From contig CM060734.1 of NCBI GenBank assembly GCA_030704615.1, positions 50,980,042 through 51,044,041 on the forward strand: a stretch of DNA of 64,000 bases, written 5' to 3'. A model generated the notes under the pieces. That model made no database searches. It was not told the DNA's origin and saw only the letters and a list, made by a program, of their open reading frames with translations. Source of the DNA: Takakia lepidozioides (lineage: Eukaryota; Streptophyta; Takakiopsida; Takakiales; Takakiaceae). The position numbers were made by a program, and so were the translations under genes. Below are positions 1-11,700 of this stretch, in pieces (within the stretch, counting starts at the first letter, position 1; each line of letters starts with the position of its first letter).

Positions 1-7
1 CATGTGT

Positions 8-125
8 ACGCCACACACTAGTATATCACTAGTCTACCACTAGTCCAACCACTAGGCTACAACTAGTCAGTCACTAGGCTGCCACTATGTTGCCCACTAT
101 GGCAGTCACTAGTCCACACAATCGC
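8..125. repeat. Degenerate CACTAGTC short tandem array
   Basis: Variants of CACTAGTC, CACTAGGC and ACTATG recur every 8 to 14 bases (for example CTAGT or CTAGG at about 18, 28, 40, 52, 64, 75 and 110). Spacing is irregular, so this is a decayed minisatellite rather than a clean array. It lies just beyond the C-terminal end of the pogo-like transposase relic. No function is evident. Confidence 0.6.
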
Positions 126-424
126 CCCCCCTAGCTGGTGTTTAGGTCCCTCTAAGTCCAGGTAGCCACAAGATGTGATAGTGACCATAGCCTCACTAAG
201 TCCTCCACCACTGTTCCTACTACACTCAAGCTCGATAGATCAAGCGGTCGGGTGCAAGAGTTGCCCCATCGTTAGTCACCGTCTTGCAACCTGTGAACTT
301 GAGCTTGGGGTCTCGTGTATTGACTCCTATGAGCTTGGCCTCCCATTGCAAATCTGGGATTATCAAAAGCCCCATGTGCCTCTAGCAATGCTTGATTATA
401 GTAGAAGTAACATGTGCTCTTCAC

Positions 425-1290
425 ACATTCTCCACCATTTTTACAACTTGGTAGACATCATTTTCTGGATCATCTTCTGTCGTAAGACAAAGAATCTTAT
501 GTTTTATCAGCTCATTGCGATACTTGAATGAGTTTATTATTCCGGCATCCATGGGCTGCAAAGTGCTACTAGTATTTGGGGGCAAAAACTCCAGTGTCGT
601 AATTTTTAGGTCTCCACCTATGCATTTTTATGACCCGAAAAAACTATCCACCAGAAGCAAAATTTTCTCTTTGTCGGCTACGCGGATTCTCTTCTCGAAA
701 TTATCCAATAGAAAATTTTCAAACAAGAGAACTGTCATCATGCTTTGTTATTTGTATACCACAAGATGTTTAGATTTTCAGGGTTTGAAATATTCCTCTT
801 TATGAATGCTCTAGGTCGAGCATACTTGTGAATCACAAAAGCTGGCAATTTGAAACTACCATCTGCGTGTGACATGAGAGCAATCGTGATTCTCTCTTTG
901 ATTTTCTTTTTCCCTGAGAGTCTACGGGTAGCAAGTGTCCGATTCGGTTCAAGCCTGAAAAACAAACATGTCTCGTCCATATTGAAAACATCATAATGAT
1001 GGTACCTGGAGACTATGTCTTTGATTTCTTGAATGCGAGCTATAGTCTCGGGAGACGTATTTGCAGATCTCGCTTTCCCACGTCTTGTAAATCTTCGGAT
1101 GTTATATCTTTTCTCGAACCCCTCTACCCAACCACGAGAAAAAAAATGCTCTTTCCCTCCAGACTCTCTTGGGATTCGAGCATAGAATCACTTGGCTGCT
1201 GCATAGATAAGATCGTCGAACAGTGTAGTCAACCTCCCTTGTATAGCTAAAAACCAAGCATGTGGAACTTTTTCCACCTACGGACATAAT
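425..1290 (-). pseudogene. pogo/Tigger-like DDE transposase relic
   Basis: Read on the minus strand in three linked frames, this is a CENP-B/pogo-type transposase. From about 1285 to 1080 there is a CENP-B-like helix-turn-helix tail (HAWFLAIQGRL, then GWVEGFEKRYNIRRFTRRGK) with one in-frame stop near 1190. At about 975 comes the first catalytic aspartate in NMDETCLFFRLEPNRTLA, followed by GKKKIKERIT and the KYARPRAF stretch typical of the family. The second aspartate sits in KILLLVDS near 645, where family members usually read LLLDNAPSH. The third is in LQPMDAGIINSFK near 540. So the DDD triad is still visible, but stops and frameshifts (about 640-740 and about 1190) mean no protein can be made. 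No terminal inverted repeats or TA duplications were located. An intact start is missing. Confidence 0.75.
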
Positions 1291-3330
1291 ATATTTATAA
1301 TTCTCAAGGAATCAGGTTTCAGATCGATCCGTCCCAAATACAACGACTTATTTTTTATAAGCATGTAAATAGTCCTCTCAGAGATAGAAGTTTTAAACTT
1401 CTCGTTCACCCACATTGTAAGAGCTCTATTGACATTAGCACTACACATGTGTTTTTAAAAATCAGTCACGTAGTAAATAGTCCCAAAGTGGATTAAAAGA
1501 TGTCTTTCTCTGGACGCAGTACTTAAACGTAGCGTAGTAAGAATTTTTTAATTTGATGATCGGTGTGAACTTTTTGTCACCTTATTATAATGACCACTTT
1601 CAATGTCATATTGCGATCCGAGTTGCCCATTTTATTGGGCTATGCATATAATTGACTTTTGTCACTTTATTACGACGTTGGCACTTTATTACATGAAAGT
1701 AAAAAACATGCTGATTTCTAGCAGATCGTTTGCATCACAAAGGAATAAAAAGCATCTGGTGATCGATGAGGGTTGTATTCTTTTTGCCATATCGCACATT
1801 ATTTGAATCATTCGATTCGGTGCTACAAGGCTCACATTCTCATTTTTTTGCAATCTCAATAGATGCAAAAATTTCAAAAAAAGACTCCGAGAGCAACATC
1901 TATCATCTCCACTTCCTGTGGTCTCATCATACATTTCCTTACGTAACCTGCTGTTTTCAAATCCATTCCGCTGTTTTAAACCGGTACAACCCAATTGACA
2001 GAAGGGAAATACTGACCAGACTTCATCATATGGAGGAGAACACGCGACGATGTTGAATTCTATTGCCATTTCATTTTGTATCTCCACCACATCTCTCTCC
2101 AAAGCATTTTGATGTGAAAGGCAAACCTTTGTTTTTCCGAAGCTGACAGTACCCGATCATGCCGATATATGTATGGAGGCCTTTGCCTCATAACAGCTTG
2201 TAGTGCACATGATGCCCGGCTGGTGCAGATTTAGGTTGTCCCAACCTAAAGCGTTTTTAATTTGTTTGTTGAGCATCTAACTCGATTCGTAGATCTTACG
2301 CACCATTTGTAGATGGCCATGAAACAAAGTCTCTCCTCTCTCCAATGAACAAACACATGACACGCATTATGTTCGCAGAAACGTTCCATTTTCGATAGAC
2401 AACGTAGATCGATGTCTGCTCTTGCTGCCGCTATAGTGATGCTTACTTCAAGTATTTTTTTGCCTAAGCGTCTTTTTACAGTGACATTCTCTCTAGCCAA
2501 CGCTTTCATGGACTCGAGATTTATAGGACCTACGTCGCCACCTTCTGTACGACCCTTTGTCACCATGATCGGTTTAGGGCTATACAATCGCGCTACCCAG
2601 TCGCTTTGTTTAGGGTGATCGATATACTGACTTTTGTATCTCGCCTCTTTTGCCTCTCGCTCCCCCGCCTTTTGCTTATTACTTGGGCGTGATGTTGGGC
2701 CCACTGTTGCTCCACTAACTGTTGTATCTCGCCTCCCGCTCCCTCGCTTTTGCTCATTACATTGGGCCCACCGCCGCTCCTTTCTTATGCACATTGTCTT
2801 GTGCCCACCGCCTCTCTATGTCACCGCCTCATACCATATTGTGATTAAAAAAAAAGTTGCATGCAGTCTTATCTGCGAACCCATTCGCCACTCCAACCAC
2901 CTAAGAGTACATGTGTCTACATCCCGTCCACCCACTTCCTTCCTATCCAAGCCTCCCTCGATCCCACGTGATTGGCTATTCCCACTGTGTCCGGTTTTCC
3001 AACCTTCGCACACTCCCCATATGAGTTGGGATACACTCCCCATATGAGTTGGGATACGATAGTTATGTTGTTTTGCAATAGCATCAGCGAACTAAGCGGT
3101 ATACTCAATATTAAGGTAAAAAAGGCTTTGACCGAATTATCAATTAGCCTGCTTTAGCGGTAATCAGAATTGAACAAAATTCACTTTAATTGTTGTATCT
3201 TTTGGGAATAACATAGTACATCTTAGAGCTTCGCATTTATCCTTTCTCAAAATGCCTCAATGTATAAAACTTCTCTAGATAATAAGCCAAACAAAGAACC
3301 TTGTGAGATGTATATAGAATATACAAGTAC
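1291..3330. other. Intergenic, no recognisable gene
   Basis: Open stretches on the minus strand at 1689-2102 (137 codons) and 2246-2794 (182 codons) have no motif I can name. The second is basic and could be a further transposon relic lying upstream of the pogo-like transposase. A 23-bp perfect tandem duplication (ACACTCCCCATATGAGTTGG and the three bases GAT) occupies about 3008-3054. The rest is AT-rich with no RNA gene or splice-bounded exon that I can defend. Confidence 0.4.
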
Positions 3331-4090
3331 CAATAGTCCGTAGCTCAGTTGGATAGTGCACTGAGTGCCACCCAGAGTTGGGTCCAATCCTGCTACTTGA
3401 CAGGTGTGATATACTCCAGTGTCGGGCGGTTATTAGTCTTTTTTAAAATCCGTCGGGTCCGGATACTTGACAAATTAGAGAATGATATATCCTGCGGATC
3501 CGGATATTAGAATAATTTGCATTTCTAATATCCGCCGGTTATGCATAGTGGAAGTTTTTAAAAATCAGCCGGATATAAATAAGTCCGGATATTTAGATTT
3601 TAATATCCGGCGGTTATAGAGTAATCCGGATATAAATAATCATGAAATATAATTTCTTTTTTAAAACAGGGGGATTGTAGCCCTGATTTAACTTTTATTG
3701 AGATTTACTCGCATTTGTTTTAAATTTTTATTTAATAAATTTAAATTATTAAAATTCTAGTAAAATATTAATATTTTATTTTATTTTCTTGTATCCGGTT
3801 GAGATCCGGTATTTTGGCTACATATCCGGTTATTAAACCTTTTTATATCCGGCGGGTAGGATCCTATCCAGATCCTCCGTTTTATGTGTCCGCCGGATAT
3901 AAATAATAACCGGATAGATAGTTGCCGGATCCGGATACATTGATATCCTACTATTGATATCCTGATGACTCTATATCCACCCAACACTGGTATACTCTTC
4001 TCCCTTCCCTAAGGGCGGTGACGGTCCCATTTCTAGGCCTACATAATTTTATGTTTTAATTATTTTAAAAAGAAAGTAAAAAAAAACAGG
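3331..4090 (+). mobile_element. tRNA-derived SINE, interrupted by a MITE
   Basis: A tRNA-like head carries an exact pol III A box (TAGCTCAGTTGG, 3341-3352) and a near-consensus B box (GGGTCCAATCC, about 3380-3390) about 27 bases later. There is no foldable acceptor or anticodon arm, so it is not a working tRNA gene. The body is cut at 3416 by a hAT-like MITE and resumes at about 3990 (GTATACTC). It then runs to an A-rich tail at about 4070-4088 (AAAGTAAAAAAAAAC). The head, short body and A-rich tail together suit a SINE. Flanking target duplications were not found, which lowers confidence. Confidence 0.5.
3417..3989. mobile_element. hAT-like MITE with TIRs and 8-bp target duplication
   Basis: The 573-bp element begins CAGTGTCGGGCGG and ends, on the other strand, CAGTGTTGGGTGG (11 of 13 positions match). 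The flanks are ATATACTC on the left and GTATACTC on the right: an 8-bp target duplication with one mismatch, the size made by hAT transposases. The inside has no coding potential. It is filled with about a dozen copies of ATATCCGG or its complement in both directions, clustered at 3450-3640 and 3790-3935, as expected for subterminal transposase-binding sites. The middle (3650-3780) is AT-rich. The element sits inside the SINE body and is therefore younger than it. Confidence 0.75.
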
Positions 4091-4277
4091 ACCTTCAGCG
4101 CAGGCTAGCAGGCTTCCGGTTTTTGTGATTAGGGTGGAGCCATTACTTGTTGATGGCATGCCCTAATTGAGGCAAAACCCTACTCAGGGTGCAGACTGCT
4201 GGAATTAGGGTTGAGTGTGGAGCGTATTGTTGCAGAGCTTTGTCAGTGCGCAGCAGGTACAGGCAGGCAGCGGAGAG

Positions 4278-5730
4278 ATGAAGTATGTGCTGGTTACTGG
4301 TGGTGTTGTGAGTGGGCTGGGTAAGGGAGTCACTGCCAGCAGTATTGGTGTTGTGCTCAAGGCTTGTGGCCTCCGTGTCACCTCCATAAAAATTGGTATG
4401 CCCGTGTTTACATTTATTTATTTATGTCTTGGTGGGCACAGTCTCAGATGCCTGGATTAATGCGTGTGAGTTGTCTGATGAGAGTATGTGTAAGCAATGT
4501 ACTTGGCACAGTTAAAGAAATGGTGGGAGATTTCTACTGTGAAGGCAGGTCTGAAACTTCCATATTATATGTTTGCAGATCCATATCTCAACACGGATGC
4601 CGGCACCATGTCACCTTTTGAACATGGGGAAGTTTTTGTTCTGGATGATGGTGGTGAGGTGAGGTCACAAGAACCCAGCGCTTGTAAATATTATGAGAGG
4701 GTTAAGAGGTTCATGTGTGGTTCATCTGTCAGAGATGGTCGACAGTGTGCTCTTAACGCTGGGGTCTCTGTGACCGTGTTAACAATGTTGAAGTGAATGA
4801 AATGTCAAAGATATTTTGTTCCAATTCTTGGGCTTGACCTCATTAGCTGAATTGGATTTCTGGCTTGATTGTTTCCTGTGTTTACAGGTGGATTTGGATC
4901 TAGGAAATTATGAGCGCTTCTTGGATATCACATTGACAAGAGAAAACAATATCACAACTGGAAAAATCTATCAGGTGAATTGGCTAAGTGAGGCTTTGAA
5001 GTGTGGTGTGAATGACAGAAATAAAAGCAGGCACTTTCTTATGATGCGTGCCCCATAAGAGACAAAAGGAAGAAAGAAAGGCTTATCAGTTCATGAATCT
5101 GGACAAAGTAAAACACAGAGAAAGAGAGAGTGTAATCATGCCATTTCCCTGCCAATGTTGGCTTTTTGTAACTTGTGGCCATCAACCCCTTGGGAAACTA
5201 ACTCGACCGGAGCCTTTTGTGGGGGTCTTACCCATCAGGGTTTAGCTTAGCTCGGCAGCTCAGCTGCAGGTATGATCTTATTTTCCTGCAACTGGCATAA
5301 AGGTGTTCACAGAGGCACTTGTCCACATGCAAACTTGGCAGCTTGGTTACTGAGTTATTTATTTTAGTTTTACAGTCCTGCGTTTACCACAGAAATGACA
5401 TGCATGAGAAAGGCATCTGCCTGTCACTCCTGGTTGAGTGCAGGACGAAGAGAGAGAGAGAGACGAAGAGACAATGTTTGCTGTATCGTTGGGCTGGATG
5501 CCACCTCGGAGGGAGCAGAAAGGGGGGGGGGGTGGGGGTGTGTTTGGGGTGGGAGAATGGAACTCAGTGCACTGGCTGACTGGCTGATAGTGTGTGTGCA
5601 GTCAGTGATAGAGAAAGAGCGGCGAGGGGATTACTTGGGGAAAACCGTGCAGGTTTGTATGCCTGTTACTTTTGCCAGCAACAATTTGCACTTTCAATTA
5701 CATTTGTTGTAGACTGCAGGCTACGGCCGG

Positions 5731-5767
<37 letters not shown>

Positions 5768-8700
5768 GTAGCGTACCTTTGAACATCAAACAGAGGCAGA
5801 GAGGAAAAGGAGAGTGCACTTGCCCGTTGTGTGGGCAACCTGAAGACTATATTCACTTTCTGATTCATTGTCCGGGGTTCTCTCACCAGAGAGACACTCT
5901 CTTCAAATCTATCAAGGGAATTGTGCATGCACCTCTGTTTACCATTGAAAGTCTCTAGGCTGAGCCAAAAGCCCAGGCCCTTTTGGGGCCTAGTTATTGG
6001 GCAAACCACACACAGCAGGTTGATGCTTGTGTAAAGGGATTTCTAGAGGATATCGGGAAAACCCGGATCAATTGTTTACTCCAAGTTAAGTCTTACTACT
6101 GGCATCAGCCCCTGACATGGTAGGTTCTGTCCCTTTGTGTTCCGCTCAAACTGGGTGCGGGGTCAATGGCAATGAGGCTACGGCAAACAACGTCTTATGA
6201 GTACATTCTCTCTCTGTTGTAGACTCAAATTGAGAGATGGAGGCATAAATTATGTGCTGCGAGAGACAAGAGAGTTGGTGTTATTCACACAGGTGGTTGA
6301 TTAACGCATAATGAGGGCTGGTATAATATACACATGTCAAGGATATTTTACATGCAAAGAAACAGTTTTTGATATGTTCATGCACGGTGGTATGTGTGAG
6401 CAGGTGGTGCCACATATCACAGACGCCATCCAGGACTGGATTGAAAGAGTAGCCAAAGTTCCTGTCGATGGGCTCTCAGGGCTTGCAGATGTTTGTGTCA
6501 TAGAGCTGGGTGGCACTGTTGGTAACCCCTTATGTCCTTCTTGCACCCAGAATGCCTGTTGTCGCTCAGCATTTAGCTGACTGTTTGCTAGCCATTTTCT
6601 TCTTCAGAGAGCTATCAACCTTCAACAACCATGGCTACCTTAAGGTTTGAGACTGTCTTTCTTTCCAAAGGAATGCACATATTAATAAGGTACAATCATC
6701 AGTAGAATGAAGCTACTTGCTACGGGTATTGGCTAGTTGTATGAGGACTGAGGTCCTCCAATCTCCCTTTGTGAACTGGGGCCCAGAACGGAAGCTTCTA
6801 TTGATTGCCAACAGGTAGCTGATTGGCAGTATGTATGACTAAATGACACTCTGCCATCCAGCTCTTGGACAGAAAATCTTGGGCATCCTGCTTCAGCCGA
6901 ATTTAAATTGTCAAGGTACTCAAGCAATGACTAACTTCTATGAAGACAATAATTCAAGAAGTCAACCAAGCCGATTGGTTCGAACAGTTCAGGCAAATCA
7001 AACAATGAATGTGGTCAAACATCTTATTATTATTATTATTATTATTTTAATTTTTACTGCACAAATGGACTTCTGAGATAGGTCTTTTAATGGCTGAGCG
7101 CAGGTGACATAGAGTCCATGCCTTTTATCGAAGCCCTCAGGCAGTTCCAGTTTCGTGTTGGTAAGCCATAGTGAGCTTATGTGTCTGTAGATGGCACAGT
7201 CTTTCTAGCTTGCAGTTTATTCTAATCTGAATTGTTTTAAGAGTTGCAGCAGTGCCTCTATGTGAAGTCTTGACGTAGCACCTCGTCAGTGTTTGAACTG
7301 ATTGGAAAATCTGGCACTGGTGTTCTGTTTTTCTAAGGGGACTTGGTTGGGTTTTGTTCCACCAGGTTTATGTGGATACATTTTGACCTCTCATTTCAGG
7401 ATTGTTAGATGCATTGCCCACTTTCTTATGATATTTTCTTAGCAGTAACTGTTTGCTCCTAGCCTTGTGCACCAGCACTTAAAAGGAGCTCCCTGATACT
7501 TGTTGACATGTAGGGAAGGACAATTTCTGTTTGGTCCACGTGAGTCTGGTTCCTGTTTTGGGCGTTGTGGGCGAGCAGGTCAGGACCACTTTCTCGAGAG
7601 ACTCATCAGTCTTGGAAGTGTGTGATACATAGTTAATTAGTTCTCGTCGTGTGATGTAAGCTACCTTCTTGTAGGAAAAATTCTGGGAAATGTTTCCCAA
7701 TTGAACGTAGATTTAACTGTGTTTTCCTCGATCTAGTATCTTAGTCATGCACATTGAAAGGATCTGATTGATGGTAAGACTGACTTCCACTGATGGGTGA
7801 CTTGCATCAGAAAACGAAACCCACACAGCATAGTGTGCGAGAGCTCAGGGCATTGGGCTTGACCCCACATCTGCTGGCCTGCCGTAGTGCTCAAGTAAGG
7901 AACCCAACATTTCCTCTGGTTAAGCTTACAAAATCGTCACCACTGTAACACTAGGTATTATTGTTTTTAGGGTTTGGTTGCTACTTACTGCAAATATTGT
8001 TTGGGCTTCCATTAACTGTAGTGCAGTCCTTCCAGTCTACAGAGACAGGGATCAATCCTGTGTTCAGGATCTCATCCTCCTGTCTGGCAAAGCTTTGGGA
8101 AATTTCTAGGAGTAGTTGACAGCTTTCTTGGTGGGATGTGATCCAGCCTTTGGAACAGGCAACCAAGGAGAAGCTCTCTCAATTTTGCCATGTCCCAGTA
8201 AGTACACCTGTTAAGGCAGTAACCTTCTTAGAGGACATGAAAAGTTTGGTTGATATTTTCCAGTGCTTATATTGATGTTGAATTGTATGTTGTTTTCTGT
8301 TGAAGTTGCTTTCTCAAAAAGTAAGGCGTTTTGTCAATTCCACTCCTGGCCATGCCTGAGTTGTGGGCTCCATTGATATATTTCCTATTTTCTCAACTGT
8401 CTGGCCTGGGAAGGACAGGCTGCTCACATTCTGAACATCCACGATGTTTCCAACATATGGCATATACCCCTTCTTCTAAGAGTATGCTTCTTCATCTTGA
8501 AGGCCCAAAATTTTTTTTGAAGTCGTTGCATGGTGATATGCAGATCCTTCCTTATTTTGGCAGGTTCATGGTTTCAAATTGTTTGCAAACCTAGTTTCAC
8601 TGTATACCTGCAGTTAGACATCTGTATTTGAAGTTTCCGGGAGGCAAGAGAAGCCTGGATATTATGAAGTGTATATTTGGACGTGGTGGCTTGAATTTCT

Positions 8701-11700
8701 ACGTGACTTATTGGTGGTCATGTGTTTCTGGTTTTAATCTCATTTTAAAATCAGATTCGATCAAATGTCTTCTGTTTGACAGGAACAAGAAGCACATGTA
8801 GCAATATTACAGAAATTGGACTTGAGGTGAGTTGTCAAAGCGTTTTCTTACTACAGACATCTGCCTAGCGGGCATAAACACCCCGTACTTCTGTCCATTA
8901 GGGTATTGTGGCTGTTCTGAGGGAAGTCACTTGGTGTTAACAAGGATTTCAGAGATGGTGTGCACAGCTTGCGAGCAGCTTTGTCGATGGTCAGCAGGTG
9001 TGTTGTTGTTCTTCTACTGTTGTACCAGTTATTTGTTTTGGTTCGAGAAATCCAATGGAAGTTTGTTTCTGTTGCAGTTCTGTACCCCCCCCTGCCCTGG
9101 AGCAATGGGCTTTACGAGCTGAACGGTGTGACAATCTTTCTGTCCCAGTAAGTCCTCAAATTATCTGGAAGCTTACATCATTGGAATGTGCAGATTTAGT
9201 CTAGTCAAGCTGCTTCTTGAAAATGTCATTACTTCCATGGTTCCTGCCTTAGCCACCATTATTTGTCAGTCTCTGTGATTCTAGTCAGGTATTCTAGCCT
9301 ATATTTCTTTGGTCTGCCACTCTGTTTCCTTTGCTGTATCCTTGTCTGCTGATCAATTTATGTAATTGCATCCTTGTCTGTCAAGAGCATACACTGCAAT
9401 TTTTTTTCACCTGAAAGGAGTAGAGATGCCAGACTTTGAAGACGAAGTCAGCATAGACATCTTACCCGCCGCCAGAAACTGTTTATGCTGCCCTTTAGTG
9501 GTGAGAAGAGGTCATGCTTTTGTCTATGGTAAATCACAGTCAAACTCTCAAGTTTAGAGTTGTTTCTCCTAGTTTAGAAGGATAGTTGTGGTCCTCCACC
9601 AAGCAAAGACTAGCATATTTCTGTCGGATGTTCTGTTGTCTGTAGTGTTTCTTCTGTACCCGACAGTGTCTGGCCATTTCCTGCATCAGTCGCCTCCCAT
9701 CCAACAGTCACTTGCAACACTAGTTCCACACTCTTGAGTGCTAGACTATGAAGACATGAGTACATCTCTCTGTAGAGTACCCCATGCAAGCTGACTCCAA
9801 TGTGTCATTCTAGTCTGTGCCTGTTCATTGGCGAGCTTCTCAAATGGTCCTGAGATTCTGTGAACCTAGAAATGCTGCTTCCAATTCTACAATTGGTTTG
9901 CAGTAGAGCAGCTTAGATGGAACAGTGTCTCATCGATCTGTCTGGGCGTGCAGGTGAAGATTGCAATGGTTGGAAAGTACACAGGCCTCGCAGATTCCTA
10001 TCTCTCAGTGTTGAAGGTATGTTCTTTCTACTCTTTATTGTAACTCTTGTTCAACTCTACTCCAATTCCAACTCTTTGTATGCTGAGGCTTGGCTTGGCT
10101 CATCTCCTGTCAGATCATTTTGTGCTGTCATGGGTTCAATGTGCCAATGATGACAAGTTACGTAATGAACAGATGGCAGAGTACTTTTGCCACATGGCGA
10201 TCCTCATTTGTCACTACCACTGAGGCACATGACCTTCAGCTGAATCAATTCGGGTTGTGGTCTCTTATGAAAAGCAAGTAAGGCTGTAGATGTGCACGCT
10301 CCTTGTGAGATTAGCATGCACTATGATCTTTACACATGGTCTAATGCATTGGCTTCAATTTTGGGCAGCATTCCCCTGTCATGTCTTTGTTATGCCTCCA
10401 TCTATTTGTACTTTCCCAAGTTCTGATGTTTGAGTTTGTACTAACTTGATGAAATGGATATGTATAAGGCAACTATTTTTTCAAGTAATTCTATATCTGA
10501 TGTTATAAGAGAAGTTTGCTGCAATATATGTTACAGGCGCTACAGCATGCATGCATTGCATGCTCGAGGAAGCTGGTGTTGGAGTGGGTGGCTGCTACAG
10601 ATCTAGAAGACCCTGCAAAGAGAGAGGCATGTAGCTTAAATCCAATGGTTAATTTTCTCTGAGGAGTAACTGTAGAGCATTTGGCATCATAATTGCTGCC
10701 ATTGCGGGAGGGACATTTTCTTGCAGTGCTCCGTCACCTCAGACAGACACTTGCAAAGAAAAGTACTTGGTCATCAAAGTAACAAAGGATGGTATCTGCG
10801 TTGCACTTTATTTTTCTTAAGCGTAATGTAAGCTTAGGTTACTATTTTGGTGTGAGAAGATGCACTGTTGCCTCTCACTATCTTATGCTTCTGAAGGCTC
10901 TTTGGGGAGTGGGCTTGTAGACATTCAGGGAATGCGGTCGACTAAAATGTCTTCTGGTCTGTGCAGAGACCAGATGCACATGCAGCAGCTTGGGGTACTT
11001 TGAAGGTGAGAGCCCTTCGTTTTTAGTTTCGAACTTGGACACACATTCCTGTTAAGCATTGTTAGTTCTTATGTCATCACTGCTGGTTATTGCTGGTTTG
11101 GCACTGGAGTTTTCCCCTAGGCTATCATCTTGTTTGATAATGTAAGGCTGGGCTTTGGGAGGCCTACAATGACCCTTTCATTCATGGGACCAATTGTATT
11201 TTAGAAGCCTAATAGCTCTGTAACTTTTGGAGTATATTGCCCAGGGTATTGCCCACCCGCAGCTTTCCCTCGGTGGATTGCTTATCTGCATGGACCTCAC
11301 TAGAACTTTGTTAGATTGTGGTGTGCATGTGTCATGTTTTTTTGGGTTAAGTACTTTGCCTGCAGCCTCCTAATGTATAGACAAGTCAGACCAGTAGATG
11401 TAAGATGCACTACACAATATTATTGGACAGGTTTACACGGTATGTAGGTAGGGTGCTCTTAAGCAAGATGTAAGGGTTGCAATCCACTTCCCTACCCCCT
11501 TCAGGGAAGTGATGCATTCTAGTGGCTATTGAACCCGAGTGGGCCATGTAGGGCTTTGCAGTTAGAGAATGAACCAGAAATTTCTTTTTTTGGCAGGGTG
11601 CTGATGGTGTGCTAGTTCCTGGCGGCTTTGGTGATCGAGGGATACAAGGAAAAATTCTTGCGGCAAATTATGCCCGTGTGAATGGGATCCCATATCTGGG

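Noticed and set aside
3331-3410. tRNA gene
   Set aside because: A and B boxes are good, but acceptor, anticodon and T stems do not pair, and an A-rich tail follows the body. Treated as a SINE head.
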